Below are positions 8,215 through 16,469 of a stretch of 38,445 nt of DNA, in pieces. The notes under the pieces were generated by a model. It was not told the DNA's origin. It was given only the letters and a program-made list of their open reading frames with translations, and ran no database searches. How positions within the stretch are numbered: the first letter of the stretch is position 1; each line of letters opens with the position of its first letter. The DNA is taken from positions 1 through 38,445 of the forward strand of contig JAZQCD010000027.1 in the NCBI GenBank assembly GCA_045546135.1. The letters are read 5' to 3'. A program made the translations under genes and the position numbers. Source of the DNA: RUG13409 sp045546135. GTDB taxonomy: Bacteria > Bacillota > Clostridia > Peptostreptococcales > Anaerovoracaceae.

Positions 8215-8243
8215 ATAATAACAGATGATCTTTGACATTGCAA
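8215..8243 (-). promoter_or_regulatory. Promoter of the candidate small RNA
   Basis: TTGCAA (complement 8238-8243), a 17-base spacer and TATTAT (complement 8215-8220) on the minus strand, just downstream of the uvrB terminator. Predicted start near 8208. Confidence 0.5.
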
Positions 8244-8253
8244 GTGGAATCAC

Positions 8254-8286
8254 AAAAAAATACACAAATCTTTTAGATCTGTGTAT
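8254..8286 (-). terminator. Intrinsic terminator after uvrB
   Basis: ATACACAAATCT (8260-8271) and AGATCTGTGTAT (8275-8286) pair over 12 positions with one mismatch and a three-base loop. On the minus strand a run of U follows (complement 8254-8260). It begins 17 bases after the uvrB stop. Confidence 0.85.
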
Positions 8287-8302
8287 CGTTTTTGCACTAA
8301 TG

Positions 8303-10276
8303 TCAAATCTTCGCTCTCACATCCAGGAGCCTGTCTCTTAGGACTGCAGCTCTTTCGAATTCCAGAGCCTTTGCAGCCTCCTTCATCTCCTTTTCCAGCT
8401 TGTCTGCGTAGTCCTTGAGTTCCTTCTTTGTAAGCTCGAGGAGTGACTTTCCTTCGTAGGCATCCACATCTGCTTCTACCTTTGTAGTTACCTCTATGAC
8501 GTCCCTTACGGCCTTTTCTATGGTCTGAGGAGTGATGCCGTGCTCTTCGTTGTACTTTTCCTGTATCTTTCTCCTTCTCGTGGTCTCGTCTATGCAAACC
8601 TGCATGGCGTGAGAAATAGAATCTGCATACATGATGACTCTGCCGTTCACATTCCTGCTTGCCCTTCCTACTGTCTGTATGAGGGAAGTCTCAGTACGAA
8701 GGAAGCCTTCTTTGTCAGCATCGAGTATGGCGACAAGGGACACCTCAGGAAGGTCAAGACCTTCTCTTAAGAGGTTGATGCCAACAAGGACGTCGAATTC
8801 TCCGAGCCTAAGATCTCTTAGGATCTCGTTTCTTTCAAGGGACTGTATATCTGAGTGCATGTACCTGCAGCTTATGCCGGCAGACTTAAGATATTCAGTA
8901 AGGCTTTCGGCCATCTTTTTTGTAAGAGTAGTAACGAGCACTCTCCTTCCAAGGCCCACCTCCTTGTTTATCTCTCCTATGAGGTGGTCTATCTGCCCCT
9001 CTGTAGGATGTATCTCTATGGGAGGATCGAGAAGGCCTGTGGGCCTTATGACCTGCTCCGCAGAAATGCCTCCTGCTTTTTCTCTTTCGTACTGGGCAGG
9101 CGTTGCAGAAACATAGATGATCTGGTTTACTCTTTCTTCGAATTCATCGAAACGAAGGGGCCTGTTGTCAAGAGCAGAAGGAAGCCTGAATCCGTAATCC
9201 ACAAGGGATGTCTTTCTTGCCTTGTCTCCGTTGGCCATGGCTCTGAGCTGAGGAAGCATGGCATGGCTTTCGTCGATGATTATGAGGAAATCCTTTGGAA
9301 AATAGTCTATTAGAGTATAGGGACTTGCTCCCGGAGGATTCCCTATGAGGTGCCTTGAATAATTCTCTATGCCCTTGCACATGCCTATCTCTCTTAGCAT
9401 CTCAAGGTCGTACCTTGTCCTTTGCTCTATCCTTTGTGCTTCAAGGAGCTTGCCTCTGTCCTTGAACCATTGTATCCTTTCCTCGAGCTCTTCTTCTATA
9501 GTGACAAGGGCCCTGTCCATATGCTCCTTTGACGTAGCATAATGACTGGCAGGGAAGATGGGCACATGGCTCCTTGTTGCAATGACTTCGCCTGTTAGGG
9601 GATCGAGCTCCTTGAGACTTTCTATCTCGTCTCCGAACATTTCTATCCTTATGGCATGCTCCCCTCCTGCAGGGATCACGTCTATAATGTCTCCTCTTAC
9701 TCTGAAGGTGCCTCTTTCAAAAGTAAGGTCGTTCCTTGTATATTGTATGTCGACGAGCTGCCTTAATATGTCGTTTCTTGATATTTCCATGCCGGGGCGA
9801 AGAGAGATCATCTGATTTCTGTATTCGTCAGGAGAACCAAGTCCGTATATGCAAGAAACTGAGGCAACTATGATCACATCTCTTCTTTCCGTAAGAGCTG
9901 CGGTAGCAGAATATCTTAGCCTGTCTATCTCCTCATTTATATCAGAATCCTTCTCTATATATGTATCCGTCGAAGGAACATAAGCTTCAGGCTGATAATA
10001 GTCATAATATGAAATGAAATACTCAACAGCATTTTCAGGGAAGAACTCTTTGAATTCTCCGCAAAGCTGAGCAGCAAGAGTCTTGTTGTGAGAAATGACA
10101 AGAGTAGGCTTGTTTACAGCCGCTATGACATTTGCCATGGTAAAGGTCTTTCCGGAACCTGTTACGCCGAGAAGAGTCTGGTGCTTTTTGCCCTGGTTTA
10201 TACCGTCTACGAGCCTTCTTACAGCCTCAGGCTGGTCGCCTGTCATTTTGTATGGAGCGTGAAGTTTAAAATCCAT
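8303..10276 (-). CDS. uvrB: Excinuclease ABC subunit B
   Basis: The helicase-like damage-verification subunit of nucleotide excision repair. The 657-residue protein has Walker A GVTGSGKT at residues 37-44, the beta-hairpin YYDYYQPEAYVP near 92-103 that clamps DNA, DESHAMLPQL (Walker B), a QTVGRASRN motif VI and a C-terminal UVR domain (ELTKKELKDYADKLEKEM) that contacts UvrC. Length is normal. An AGGATATC site precedes the ATG. It is 47 bases downstream of the S4-domain gene and probably shares its promoter. uvrA is transcribed separately. Confidence 0.98.
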   Translation of the reverse strand: MDFKLHAPYKMTGDQPEAVRRLVDGINQGKKHQTLLGVTGSGKTFTMANVIAAVNKPTLVISHNKTLAAQLCGEFKEFFPENAVEYFISYYDYYQPEAYVPSTDTYIEKDSDINEEIDRLRYSATAALTERRDVIIVASVSCIYGLGSPDEYRNQMISLRPGMEISRNDILRQLVDIQYTRNDLTFERGTFRVRGDIIDVIPAGGEHAIRIEMFGDEIESLKELDPLTGEVIATRSHVPIFPASHYATSKEHMDRALVTIEEELEERIQWFKDRGKLLEAQRIEQRTRYDLEMLREIGMCKGIENYSRHLIGNPPGASPYTLIDYFPKDFLIIIDESHAMLPQLRAMANGDKARKTSLVDYGFRLPSALDNRPLRFDEFEERVNQIIYVSATPAQYEREKAGGISAEQVIRPTGLLDPPIEIHPTEGQIDHLIGEINKEVGLGRRVLVTTLTKKMAESLTEYLKSAGISCRYMHSDIQSLERNEILRDLRLGEFDVLVGINLLREGLDLPEVSLVAILDADKEGFLRTETSLIQTVGRASRNVNGRVIMYADSISHAMQVCIDETTRRRKIQEKYNEEHGITPQTIEKAVRDVIEVTTKVEADVDAYEGKSLLELTKKELKDYADKLEKEMKEAAKALEFERAAVLRDRLLDVRAKI

Positions 10277-10323
10277 GATATCCTAAAAAAGCATGCAAAA
10301 ATAAGCGTACGAAAAGAGAGGGC

Positions 10324-10566
10324 TTACTCAAGCACCTCATATAGAGATGAAGCATCGTCCTTGGAAACGTGATCCGGGGTCGAGAGGACCCTCACCTTTA
10401 CTTCTGAGTTCCCGAAAACTATCCTTATCTCATCTCCCGGCTTTATATCCTTGCCCGGTTTTGATTCCTTGCCGTTGACGAATATCCTGCTTTCTTCGCA
10501 GGCGTCGTGGGCTACTGTCCTGCGCTTTATGAGGCGCGCCACCTTTAAATACTTATCTACTCTCAT
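10324..10566 (-). CDS. S4-domain RNA-binding protein (RqcP/YabO-HslR-like)
   Basis: An 80-residue protein made almost only of an S4 RNA-binding domain: MRVDKYLKVARLIKRRT, then IFVNGKESKPGKDIKPGDEI and a short tail. This matches the YabO/RqcP group and the related heat-shock protein Hsp15; RqcP helps ribosome-associated quality control by stabilising the P-site tRNA on stalled 50S subunits. Usually yabO sits elsewhere, so assignment to RqcP rather than a general S4 protein is an inference. It has no Shine-Dalgarno sequence: its strong promoter ends nine bases before the ATG, so the mRNA should be leaderless. It leads into uvrB. Confidence 0.88.
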   Translation of the reverse strand: MRVDKYLKVARLIKRRTVAHDACEESRIFVNGKESKPGKDIKPGDEIRIVFGNSEVKVRVLSTPDHVSKDDASSLYEVLE

Positions 10567-10575
10567 AGTGGATAT

Positions 10576-10604
10576 ATTTTAATGCTTTAGAGTCTTTCTA
10601 TCAA
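10576..10604 (-). promoter_or_regulatory. S4-gene/uvrB promoter, predicted leaderless
   Basis: TTGATA (complement 10599-10604), a 17-base spacer and TAAAAT (complement 10576-10581) on the minus strand. The predicted start is near 10569, three bases before the ATG at 10566. Confidence 0.7.
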
Positions 10605-10646
10605 TAAAAACCATATCATTTGTCTAAAGTCTTTGCATTTGCTACA

Positions 10647-10675
10647 TATACAAAAAAAGGTCTTTATTGTATAAT
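10647..10675 (+). promoter_or_regulatory. Promoter for the Na/Pi cotransporter operon
   Basis: TATACA (10647-10652), a 17-base spacer and a perfect TATAAT (10670-10675). The start near 10682 leaves a leader of about 120 bases before the TTG start codon. The leader has no obvious terminator; AGCG/CGCT and TGCA/TGCA pairings are possible but weak. It is divergent from the S4-gene promoter. Confidence 0.6.
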
Positions 10676-10803
10676 CAATCCTGTACATTAGCGAGAAACA
10701 TCATTCGCTGCAACGGATTTTCGGCATCGATCTTTCTGATCCACACATTTTTTCAATCATGCAGTCCGGTTTTGCAGCATAGCAAAAAAGGAGGTATTAA
10801 ACT

Positions 10804-12561
10804 TTGGATATCACAGACATACTTGCCTTGCTGAGCGGGGTCGCGCTGTTCCTTTTCGGTATGTCCCTCATGGGAGACAGCTTGAAAAAGGTCGCAGGAG
10901 CAAAACTTGAGCTCATACTCTATAAGCTCTCCAGCACTCCCATAAAAGGCATACTCCTCGGCACGGGCGTTACAGCCATCATACAGTCTTCATCAGCCAC
11001 TTCAGTCATGGTAGTCGGTTTCGTAAACTCCGGCATGATGAAGGTAAAGCAGGCCATAGGCGTTATCATGGGCGCCATCATTGGTACCAGCGTCACAGGC
11101 TGGATCATTGCACTTTCCGATATAAGCGGCGGTGGATCCGGTATATTAAGTCTTCTTTCTACTGATACACTCACATCTTTCATTTCCATCATAGGCATAG
11201 GTCTGTATATGTTCTCAAAGAAGGGCTCCAGCAAACATGTCGGAGGCATACTTCTGGGATTTGCAGTGCTCATGTTCGGTATGAAAGCAATGAGCGGAGC
11301 AGTCTCAGACCTTAGGACAAACGAAGGATTCATAAGTCTCCTTACAAGCTTTTCATCGCCCCTTCTTGGCATACTCGTAGGAACTCTCTTTACGAGCGTA
11401 CTTCAGAGCGCATCCGCAGCCGTAGGTATACTCCAGGCCCTTGCAGTTACAGGAGCAATATCCTTTGAAGTAGCCCTCCCCATAGTCATGGGTATAGCCA
11501 TAGGAGCTGCAGTTCCTGTTCTTTTCTCAGCCCTTGGAGCAAGCACTGCAGGAAAGAGGACTGCCCTTACCTATCTGCTAGTAGATCTCATAGGCGTCAT
11601 ACTCTTCAGCGTCATATTCTATTCAGCCAACGGCATAGTACATTTTGACTTCATGGAAAGGACCATGAGTTCTGTAAATATAGCGCTTCTTAATTCCATA
11701 TTCAGGCTCATAATAGTAGTTCTCCTGACACCATTCATAGGACTTATGGAAAAATTGGTCATGTTCCTTGTAAAGGATGGCGGAGACGAAGAGGTCCTAA
11801 AGGAAATAGACAGGCTCGAGGAAAGGTTCCTTTTGCACCCTGCCCTTGCCATTGAGCAATCAAGGATCACCATAGATTCCATGGCTGAAAAGACCAGAAG
11901 GAATGTAAGGGATGCAGTAGCCATCGTAGGTAAATATGATGAAAAGCTGTATAACAACATAGTCAAGTATGAGGATGCTATCGACACCTATGAAGATAAA
12001 CTTGGAAACTACCTTGTAAGGATAACTGGTTCCGAGCTCAGCGAAGCTGAAAACAAGACCATAGGAGAATACCTTCACACCATCACTGACTACGAGAGAA
12101 TAGCTGACCACGCGCTCAATGTTGCAGAAAGCGCAAAAGAGATCAACGAAAAGCACATCAACTTTTCTGAAGAAGGCGACAAGGAACTGAGCGTGCTCCT
12201 CAATGCCGTTGAAGACATAGTGGATTTGAGTGTAGAAGCTTTCGTATCCGATGACCTTGCCCACGCTTACAGAATAGAACCTTTGGAAGCCAGGATAGAC
12301 GTGCTTTGCGATGAGCTCAAAGCTCACCATGTAGACAGGCTCAGAGAAGGCAAATGCACCCTCGAGCACGGCTTTGTCTTTAACGACATGCTGACAGACC
12401 TTGAAAGGATAGCAGACCACTGCTCCAACATAGGTGTAGCAATAATTGAGCACAGGACCGATGAAAAGTATGCGCACGCTTACCTCAACGAACTTGAGCA
12501 AAAGCATACGGAAAGGTTCGACAGATATCTAAAGGAATATAACGAAAAATATTCGATCTAA
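10804..12561 (+). CDS. Na/Pi cotransporter family protein with C-terminal PhoU-like domain
   Basis: A 585-residue membrane protein of the NptA/YjbB type (PF02690 twice, plus PhoU-like). The N-terminal half (about 1-320) has hydrophobic segments and the two inverted family repeats with the QSSSATS motif (residues 61-67) and the matching QSASAAVG motif (about 201-208), where QSS residues bind sodium and phosphate. The C-terminal 230 residues are helical and charged with TDYERIADHALN and LTDLERIADHCSN, the PhoU repeat signature. The start is TTG, nine bases after GGAGG. Some relatives export phosphate, so direction is not certain. It is followed by msrC on the same transcript. Confidence 0.92.
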   Translation: MDITDILALLSGVALFLFGMSLMGDSLKKVAGAKLELILYKLSSTPIKGILLGTGVTAIIQSSSATSVMVVGFVNSGMMKVKQAIGVIMGAIIGTSVTGWIIALSDISGGGSGILSLLSTDTLTSFISIIGIGLYMFSKKGSSKHVGGILLGFAVLMFGMKAMSGAVSDLRTNEGFISLLTSFSSPLLGILVGTLFTSVLQSASAAVGILQALAVTGAISFEVALPIVMGIAIGAAVPVLFSALGASTAGKRTALTYLLVDLIGVILFSVIFYSANGIVHFDFMERTMSSVNIALLNSIFRLIIVVLLTPFIGLMEKLVMFLVKDGGDEEVLKEIDRLEERFLLHPALAIEQSRITIDSMAEKTRRNVRDAVAIVGKYDEKLYNNIVKYEDAIDTYEDKLGNYLVRITGSELSEAENKTIGEYLHTITDYERIADHALNVAESAKEINEKHINFSEEGDKELSVLLNAVEDIVDLSVEAFVSDDLAHAYRIEPLEARIDVLCDELKAHHVDRLREGKCTLEHGFVFNDMLTDLERIADHCSNIGVAIIEHRTDEKYAHAYLNELEQKHTERFDRYLKEYNEKYSI

Positions 12562-12572
12562 AGGAAGAAGAT

Positions 12573-13028
12573 ATGACAGACTATACAGAACTTGCAAACG
12601 AATTAAGGGCCATATCAGAAGATGTAAAATACAGCGTTTCCATACTTTCAAATGCATCTGCGCTTCTTTATGAAAACATGGAAGAACTGAATTGGTGCGG
12701 ATTCTACTTAAGCACAGGAAAAAAGCTGGTCCTTGGGCCTTTCCAGGGAAAAATAGCCTGCACTGCCATAGATTACGGCGCAGGAGTATGCGGAACGGCT
12801 TATTCAAGAAACGAGACAGTGCTCGTAAAGGATGTCCACTGCTTTGACGGGCACATAGCCTGCGACAGCGCATCCAATTCCGAGATAGTAGTTCCCATCC
12901 ATGTAAAGGGCAGGATATTCGGAGTCCTTGACATAGACAGTCCGAGGCTCGAAAGGTTCGATGAAAGGGACAAGGAAGGACTTGAAAAAGTCGTATCAGT
13001 ACTTGAGAACATATTGAACGGTTTATGA
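12573..13028 (+). CDS. msrC: Free methionine-(R)-sulfoxide reductase (GAF domain)
   Basis: Reduces free methionine-R-sulfoxide; cytoplasmic. The 151-residue protein is a single GAF domain with the family blocks NWCGFYL, LVLGPFQGK, GVCGTA and GHIACDSASNSEIVVP. Catalytic cysteines correspond to Cys63, Cys73 and Cys97; their spacing (10 and 24) equals that of Cys84, Cys94 and Cys118 in the E. coli enzyme. A GGAAGA site precedes the ATG. It starts 11 bases after the Na/Pi gene and ends before a shared bidirectional terminator. Confidence 0.95.
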   Translation: MTDYTELANELRAISEDVKYSVSILSNASALLYENMEELNWCGFYLSTGKKLVLGPFQGKIACTAIDYGAGVCGTAYSRNETVLVKDVHCFDGHIACDSASNSEIVVPIHVKGRIFGVLDIDSPRLERFDERDKEGLEKVVSVLENILNGL

Positions 13029-13050
13029 TATTTCCTATAAAGTATGCACT

Positions 13051-13078
13051 AAAAATGGGCTAATCACAGCCCATTTTT
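13051..13078. terminator. Bidirectional terminator between msrC and the TetR gene
   Basis: AAAAATGGGCT (13051-13061) and AGCCCATTTTT (13068-13078) form a perfect 11-bp stem with a six-base loop. T runs lie on both strands, so it serves the convergent genes on each side. It overlaps the stop codon of the TetR gene (13060-13062). Confidence 0.85.
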
Positions 13079-13617
13079 ATTATTCTGCATATCGTATCGG
13101 CAAGAGCTTCCACATCATCCTCGCATTTTTTTGAAAGCCATGCGTCAGTTACCGTTTCAAGACCTGATCTTATACCTATCTCTACATACTCTTTTCCTTG
13201 GTCAGAGCTGTAACTAAGGTCAGAGGCTGAAGCGTTGCAATCTGAAAACACATTAGAACTGTCATATGCATCCTTTATATCCTCTATATCTTGGGATCTT
13301 GCTGAAAAGTAGCTCATATATTTCTTTATAAGCTCAAGGCCTATTGATACACATGAATTAAGCGAAGGCTTTGGATCTGTCTCTTTGGTTCTTTTAAGAT
13401 TTTCTGACAGTTCGCCCTTTATATCATCTCCAATTGCTTTAAAGAGCATATATTTATCACTGAAATGAAAATAAAATGTAGAACGATTGATATTAGCTTC
13501 ACTGCAGATCATATCAACTGTGATCTTGGGAAAATCTTTATCCGGAAGAAGTTTTAAAAATGAGCTTTTGATCAGAAGGTCGTTGTTTTTAAATGTTTCT
13601 GCATTTCTCTTGTTCAT
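13060..13617 (-). CDS. TetR/AcrR family transcriptional regulator
   Basis: A 185-residue regulator with an N-terminal TetR helix-turn-helix: FLKLLPDKDFPKITVDMIC, then EANINRSTFYFHFSDKYMLF (residues about 45-64), a textbook recognition-helix block. The C-terminal ligand domain is not recognisable. It starts two bases after the two-TM protein gene, with AGGAGG overlapping the end of that gene, so the pair is co-expressed. It may regulate that operon; no clear operator is visible. Confidence 0.88.
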   Translation of the reverse strand: MNKRNAETFKNNDLLIKSSFLKLLPDKDFPKITVDMICSEANINRSTFYFHFSDKYMLFKAIGDDIKGELSENLKRTKETDPKPSLNSCVSIGLELIKKYMSYFSARSQDIEDIKDAYDSSNVFSDCNASASDLSYSSDQGKEYVEIGIRSGLETVTDAWLSKKCEDDVEALADTICRIIKMGCD

Positions 13618-13619
13618 TT

Positions 13620-14267
13620 CTAGTCCTCCTTCTTTTGATCCAAAGAAGAAGGATCGTTCATATATATGACCTTTTTTCTGTCCTCTGAAACAGATCTCAG
13701 ACTTATGAAGCGGTCCAATATATCATCCATCATTACTCCCGGAGGAGTTATCTTGTCTGAAGGATCGTCAAGGAAGAAGTAAAGACTCATTTTATTACTG
13801 CCGCTCTTTAAGACTAGCTGGCCGTCCATCATATATCTGGCCGGAACTGCAGAAATATTGGCGCTTGAATAACCATAGGACTGAATGTATTCTTTGGGCT
13901 TTTTTACGGTCATTTGATCAACTTTATCAAATCGATACTCTTTGCTTCCCATTATTACATGAAGTCCTGTGCTGTCTATTTCGTAAAGGCCCTCATGAAC
14001 AAACATCTTGAGTTTAGAAGTGACTCCGGGATATATGAGTCTCTTGTATATTGTAAGGAAGATAAGATAGGCCATAAGCAATATCAAGAACATGTTGTTT
14101 TTTGTAAAACCTTGCGTCCATGCCCACAGATCTATGACTCCGTTTTCATTTACCACACTTACTCCCATGGGCCAGAAAATGAGTATGCCCACAGCAATAA
14201 GCATAAGAGTTGTGATCACATCTAAAAAGTATCGTAATCTATAATTTTGATAATAGATCCTTTTCAT
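13620..14267 (-). CDS. Two-TM membrane protein with PH-like C-terminal region
   Basis: A 215-residue protein of unknown function. It has TM segments at about 15-37 and 58-78, then a soluble beta-rich region (93 onward) that looks like a bacterial PH domain. It shares architecture and motifs with the protein at 24435-24986: an N-terminal MxR..YQ..LRxF and a G-Y-I...L...MG-K...FD..D...P-E block (residues 93-126). CAGGAGA precedes the ATG. It is cotranscribed with the TetR gene. TetR plus a small membrane protein is a common self-regulated pair, but the role here is open. Confidence 0.75.
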   Translation of the reverse strand: MKRIYYQNYRLRYFLDVITTLMLIAVGILIFWPMGVSVVNENGVIDLWAWTQGFTKNNMFLILLMAYLIFLTIYKRLIYPGVTSKLKMFVHEGLYEIDSTGLHVIMGSKEYRFDKVDQMTVKKPKEYIQSYGYSSANISAVPARYMMDGQLVLKSGSNKMSLYFFLDDPSDKITPPGVMMDDILDRFISLRSVSEDRKKVIYMNDPSSLDQKKED

Positions 14268-14308
14268 GACAAGTCTCCTGTAAACTAAAAAACCACCCTT
14301 TCATAAAA

Positions 14309-14314
14309 AGTATA
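14309..14314 (-). promoter_or_regulatory. Extended -10 promoter of the two-TM/TetR operon
   Basis: TATACT (complement 14309-14314) preceded by TGC, an extended -10 element on the minus strand, about 42 bases before the ATG. No clear -35. Confidence 0.5.
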
Positions 14315-14364
14315 GCATATGAACGTAACTCTTTAGTACCGATACTTTGATAAAAAATGTCGGG

Positions 14365-14395
14365 TCAAAAAACATCCGCCAAATCAGGCGGATGT
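14365..14395 (-). terminator. Intrinsic terminator after the HU gene
   Basis: ACATCCGCC (14372-14380) and GGCGGATGT (14387-14395) form a perfect 9-bp stem, with six U on the minus strand (complement 14367-14372). Confidence 0.88.
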
Positions 14396-14414
14396 ATATT
14401 TTTATGTTTTGTTT

Positions 14415-14444
14415 CCCGGACCCTGTATCAGGATCCCGGACCCT
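14415..14444 (-). repeat. GC-rich stem-loop and 10-bp direct repeat downstream of HU gene
   Basis: CCCGGACCCT occurs at 14415-14424 and 14435-14444. The segment 14416-14439 can also fold into a stem with a single bulge (CCGGA.CCTG / CAGG.TCCCGG). It lies between the HU stop codon and the terminator and may stabilise the abundant HU mRNA. Confidence 0.5.
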
Positions 14445-14462
14445 TGTGAAGCTATCAGAATA

Positions 14463-14747
14463 CTACTTCTTGTTGACAGCATCCTTGAATGCTTTGCCTG
14501 CCTTGAATACAGGAGCCTTGGATGCAGGGATCTTGACTACTTCGTCCGGCTTCTGTGGGTTTCTTCCCTGACGAGCCTTGCGAGATTTTACTTCGAATGT
14601 ACCGAATCCGATGAGCTGGACCTTTCCGTCCTTTTTTCTGAGCTCTTTCTCAACAACTGCTGTAAAAGCGTTGATAGTTGCTTCTGTGTCCTTCTTTGTA
14701 AGACCTGTTTCAGCTGCGATAGCTGCTACTAATTCTGTCTTGTTCAT
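14463..14747 (-). CDS. hup: DNA-binding protein HU
   Basis: A 94-residue nucleoid protein of the HU/IHF family. It starts MNKTELVAAIAAETGLTKKD, has the conserved GFGTFEVKSRKARQGRNPQ (residues about 47-65) that forms the DNA-binding arms, and ends in AGKAFKDAVNKK. Length is normal (90-94). TAGGAGGATATC just before the ATG is a very strong ribosome binding site, as expected for an abundant protein. It lies 61 bases after the flippase gene and is closed by its own terminator. Confidence 0.97.
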   Translation of the reverse strand: MNKTELVAAIAAETGLTKKDTEATINAFTAVVEKELRKKDGKVQLIGFGTFEVKSRKARQGRNPQKPDEVVKIPASKAPVFKAGKAFKDAVNKK

Positions 14748-14808
14748 GATATCCTCCTAATAATTCATATACTTCAGTCCGAATCGAACATCCATATCAT
14801 ATATCTAA

Positions 14809-16428
14809 TTACATTTTACCCTTGGGCAGTACCTTGTCAAGCAAATTCGTTAGTTTTTCAAGCTTTTTGACCCCTTTGAGTTCTTCTGCCGTTATGGATC
14901 TTGTAAAGAAAACCATGACCACATAAACTATTACAGCTATAAAAATGGAAAGGAGCGTTGAGAAAGCATTTCCAAGGACAGGGAACAAAAGCTTGTACGT
15001 GCCCCATGCAAAAATACCCATGACTGCCGACGCAAACAAGGGCTTGAATATGCAAAGCATGAAGTCAAGTTTTACCCCTGTATACTTCCTTGCAGAAAGG
15101 TAATTGAGCATGGCCGAGATGAAATATGTGATGACCGTACCAAAGGCTGCGCCTCTTGCATTAATTTCAGGTATACCGCAAAGGATGTAAGTGGCCACTA
15201 TTTTCACAAGAGCCCCTATAAACAGATTCCTGACAGGAACGCTTTGCTTTCCTATGCCCTGAAGTACTCCAGAAAGTGCCTGGTGTATAGCAAGGAGTGC
15301 AACGCCCGGAGCATAAGCTGCAAGGCATCCTGCAGCATTTATGGCTGCATCCTTTTGAAGAGGATAAAGAAGCAGCATTATGGGCTGTGCAAGTACGAAT
15401 ATTCCAACAGCGCAGGGCATTCCGACAAGGCTTGCATATCTTACTGAAAGCTGAGTATTCTGCCTTACGAAGTCGGAATCTCCTCTTAATTTTGCATCTG
15501 CGATGACAGGTACAAGGCTCATGCAAACAGCCGCAGTAACTGCATCAGGCATGTTGATGATAGGGGATGCCATTCCGGAAAGCTGACCGAAAAGTGACCT
15601 TGCTGTATCTGAATCAAAACCGATGGATATGAGCCTGCTCTTTACTATCATCGTGTCCATAGTATTGATTATGGGCATGATGAGAGCTCCAAGAGTGATG
15701 GGCACAGCTATTGAGAGAAGTTCCTTGAATATGGAACTGCTCTTCATTTTAGGCTCATCTGTTTCAGGCTCGAATTCAGCTTTGAGAAGAGGTTTTTTTC
15801 TCCAAAATGCTATTGCAGTATATAGAAGAGCAAGGCCTCCTCCTATGGATGCACCGCTCGTAGCGCCTGCCGCTGCATACTCAAGGCCTCTTCCCATGAA
15901 CATCATGGCAAGAACGAAACCCGTAGTGACTCTGAATATCTGCTCGACCACCTGGGATACTGCAGTTGGGACCATGTTCCTTTGCCCCTGGAAATATCCT
16001 CTGATGGATGATATGACAGGGCACATGACAAGAGCAGGAGCGAGGCTGTACATGCACCAGATCGCATTGGGCTCCTTTATGTATTCGCAGATCTGAGGAG
16101 CGAAGATGAACATTACAAGGCCTGTAAAAAGACCTATGCATGCCATGAGGAAAAGGGAGTGCCTGTAGATCCTGAAGCTCTCTCTGTATTTTCCTTGGGC
16201 TCTCCTTTCTGCGACCATTCTTGAAATAGCCGTAGGTATGCCGGTAGTAGATATAGTGAGCAACGCAATATATATGGGGTAAGCTGTCTGATAGTACCCC
16301 ATACCGTCGTCACCTATTATGTTGGCAAGGGGTATCCTGAAACACGCCCCCAGCACCTTTGAAAGGAGACCTGCAACGCCAAGGAGCGCTGCGCCTCCCA
16401 CGAATGTTTTTTTGCTTTTCTCTTCCAT
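14809..16428 (-). CDS. SpoVB/MurJ-like polysaccharide flippase (MOP superfamily)
   Basis: A 539-residue polytopic protein of the MOP/MviN family, close to SpoVB and YtgP (MurJ-type lipid II flippases). It has about 14 TM segments and family blocks such as GAALLGVAGLLSKVLGACFRIPLANIIG at the N-terminus, IRGYFQGQRNM near 145-155 and ALSGVLQGIGKQ further on. The start is set at ATG 16428, five bases after GGAAG; a TTG at 16440 would add four residues but has no ribosome binding site. The fbp terminator ends right before this ribosome site, leaving no room for a separate promoter. Confidence 0.9.
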   Translation of the reverse strand: MEEKSKKTFVGGAALLGVAGLLSKVLGACFRIPLANIIGDDGMGYYQTAYPIYIALLTISTTGIPTAISRMVAERRAQGKYRESFRIYRHSLFLMACIGLFTGLVMFIFAPQICEYIKEPNAIWCMYSLAPALVMCPVISSIRGYFQGQRNMVPTAVSQVVEQIFRVTTGFVLAMMFMGRGLEYAAAGATSGASIGGGLALLYTAIAFWRKKPLLKAEFEPETDEPKMKSSSIFKELLSIAVPITLGALIMPIINTMDTMIVKSRLISIGFDSDTARSLFGQLSGMASPIINMPDAVTAAVCMSLVPVIADAKLRGDSDFVRQNTQLSVRYASLVGMPCAVGIFVLAQPIMLLLYPLQKDAAINAAGCLAAYAPGVALLAIHQALSGVLQGIGKQSVPVRNLFIGALVKIVATYILCGIPEINARGAAFGTVITYFISAMLNYLSARKYTGVKLDFMLCIFKPLFASAVMGIFAWGTYKLLFPVLGNAFSTLLSIFIAVIVYVVMVFFTRSITAEELKGVKKLEKLTNLLDKVLPKGKM

Positions 16429-16438
16429 TAACACTTCC

Positions 16439-16469
16439 AAAAAGTCAAGGCAAAGAGCCTGACTTTTTT
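16439..16469 (-). terminator. Terminator after fbp, abutting the next gene's ribosome site
   Basis: On the minus strand GTCAGGC (complement 16457-16463) pairs with GCC(T)TGAC (complement 16444-16451), with one bulged base. A U-run follows (complement 16439-16443). The fbp stop codon is at its 5' edge and the GGAAG site of the flippase gene directly follows its U-run. Confidence 0.75.

Noticed and set aside
8021..8228. Two short overlapping frames, 8021-8203 minus and 8031-8228 plus
   Set aside because: Both span the GC-rich terminator and lack a ribosome site; the plus frame looks protein-like only because it reads the terminator stem.
8036..10620. LexA/SOS boxes in front of uvrA and the S4-uvrB operon
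   Set aside because: No convincing GAAC-N4-GTTC-like palindrome is present near either promoter.
11860..12507. 215-residue minus-strand frame inside the Na/Pi cotransporter gene
   Set aside because: Shadow of the PhoU-like coding sequence; no ribosome site.
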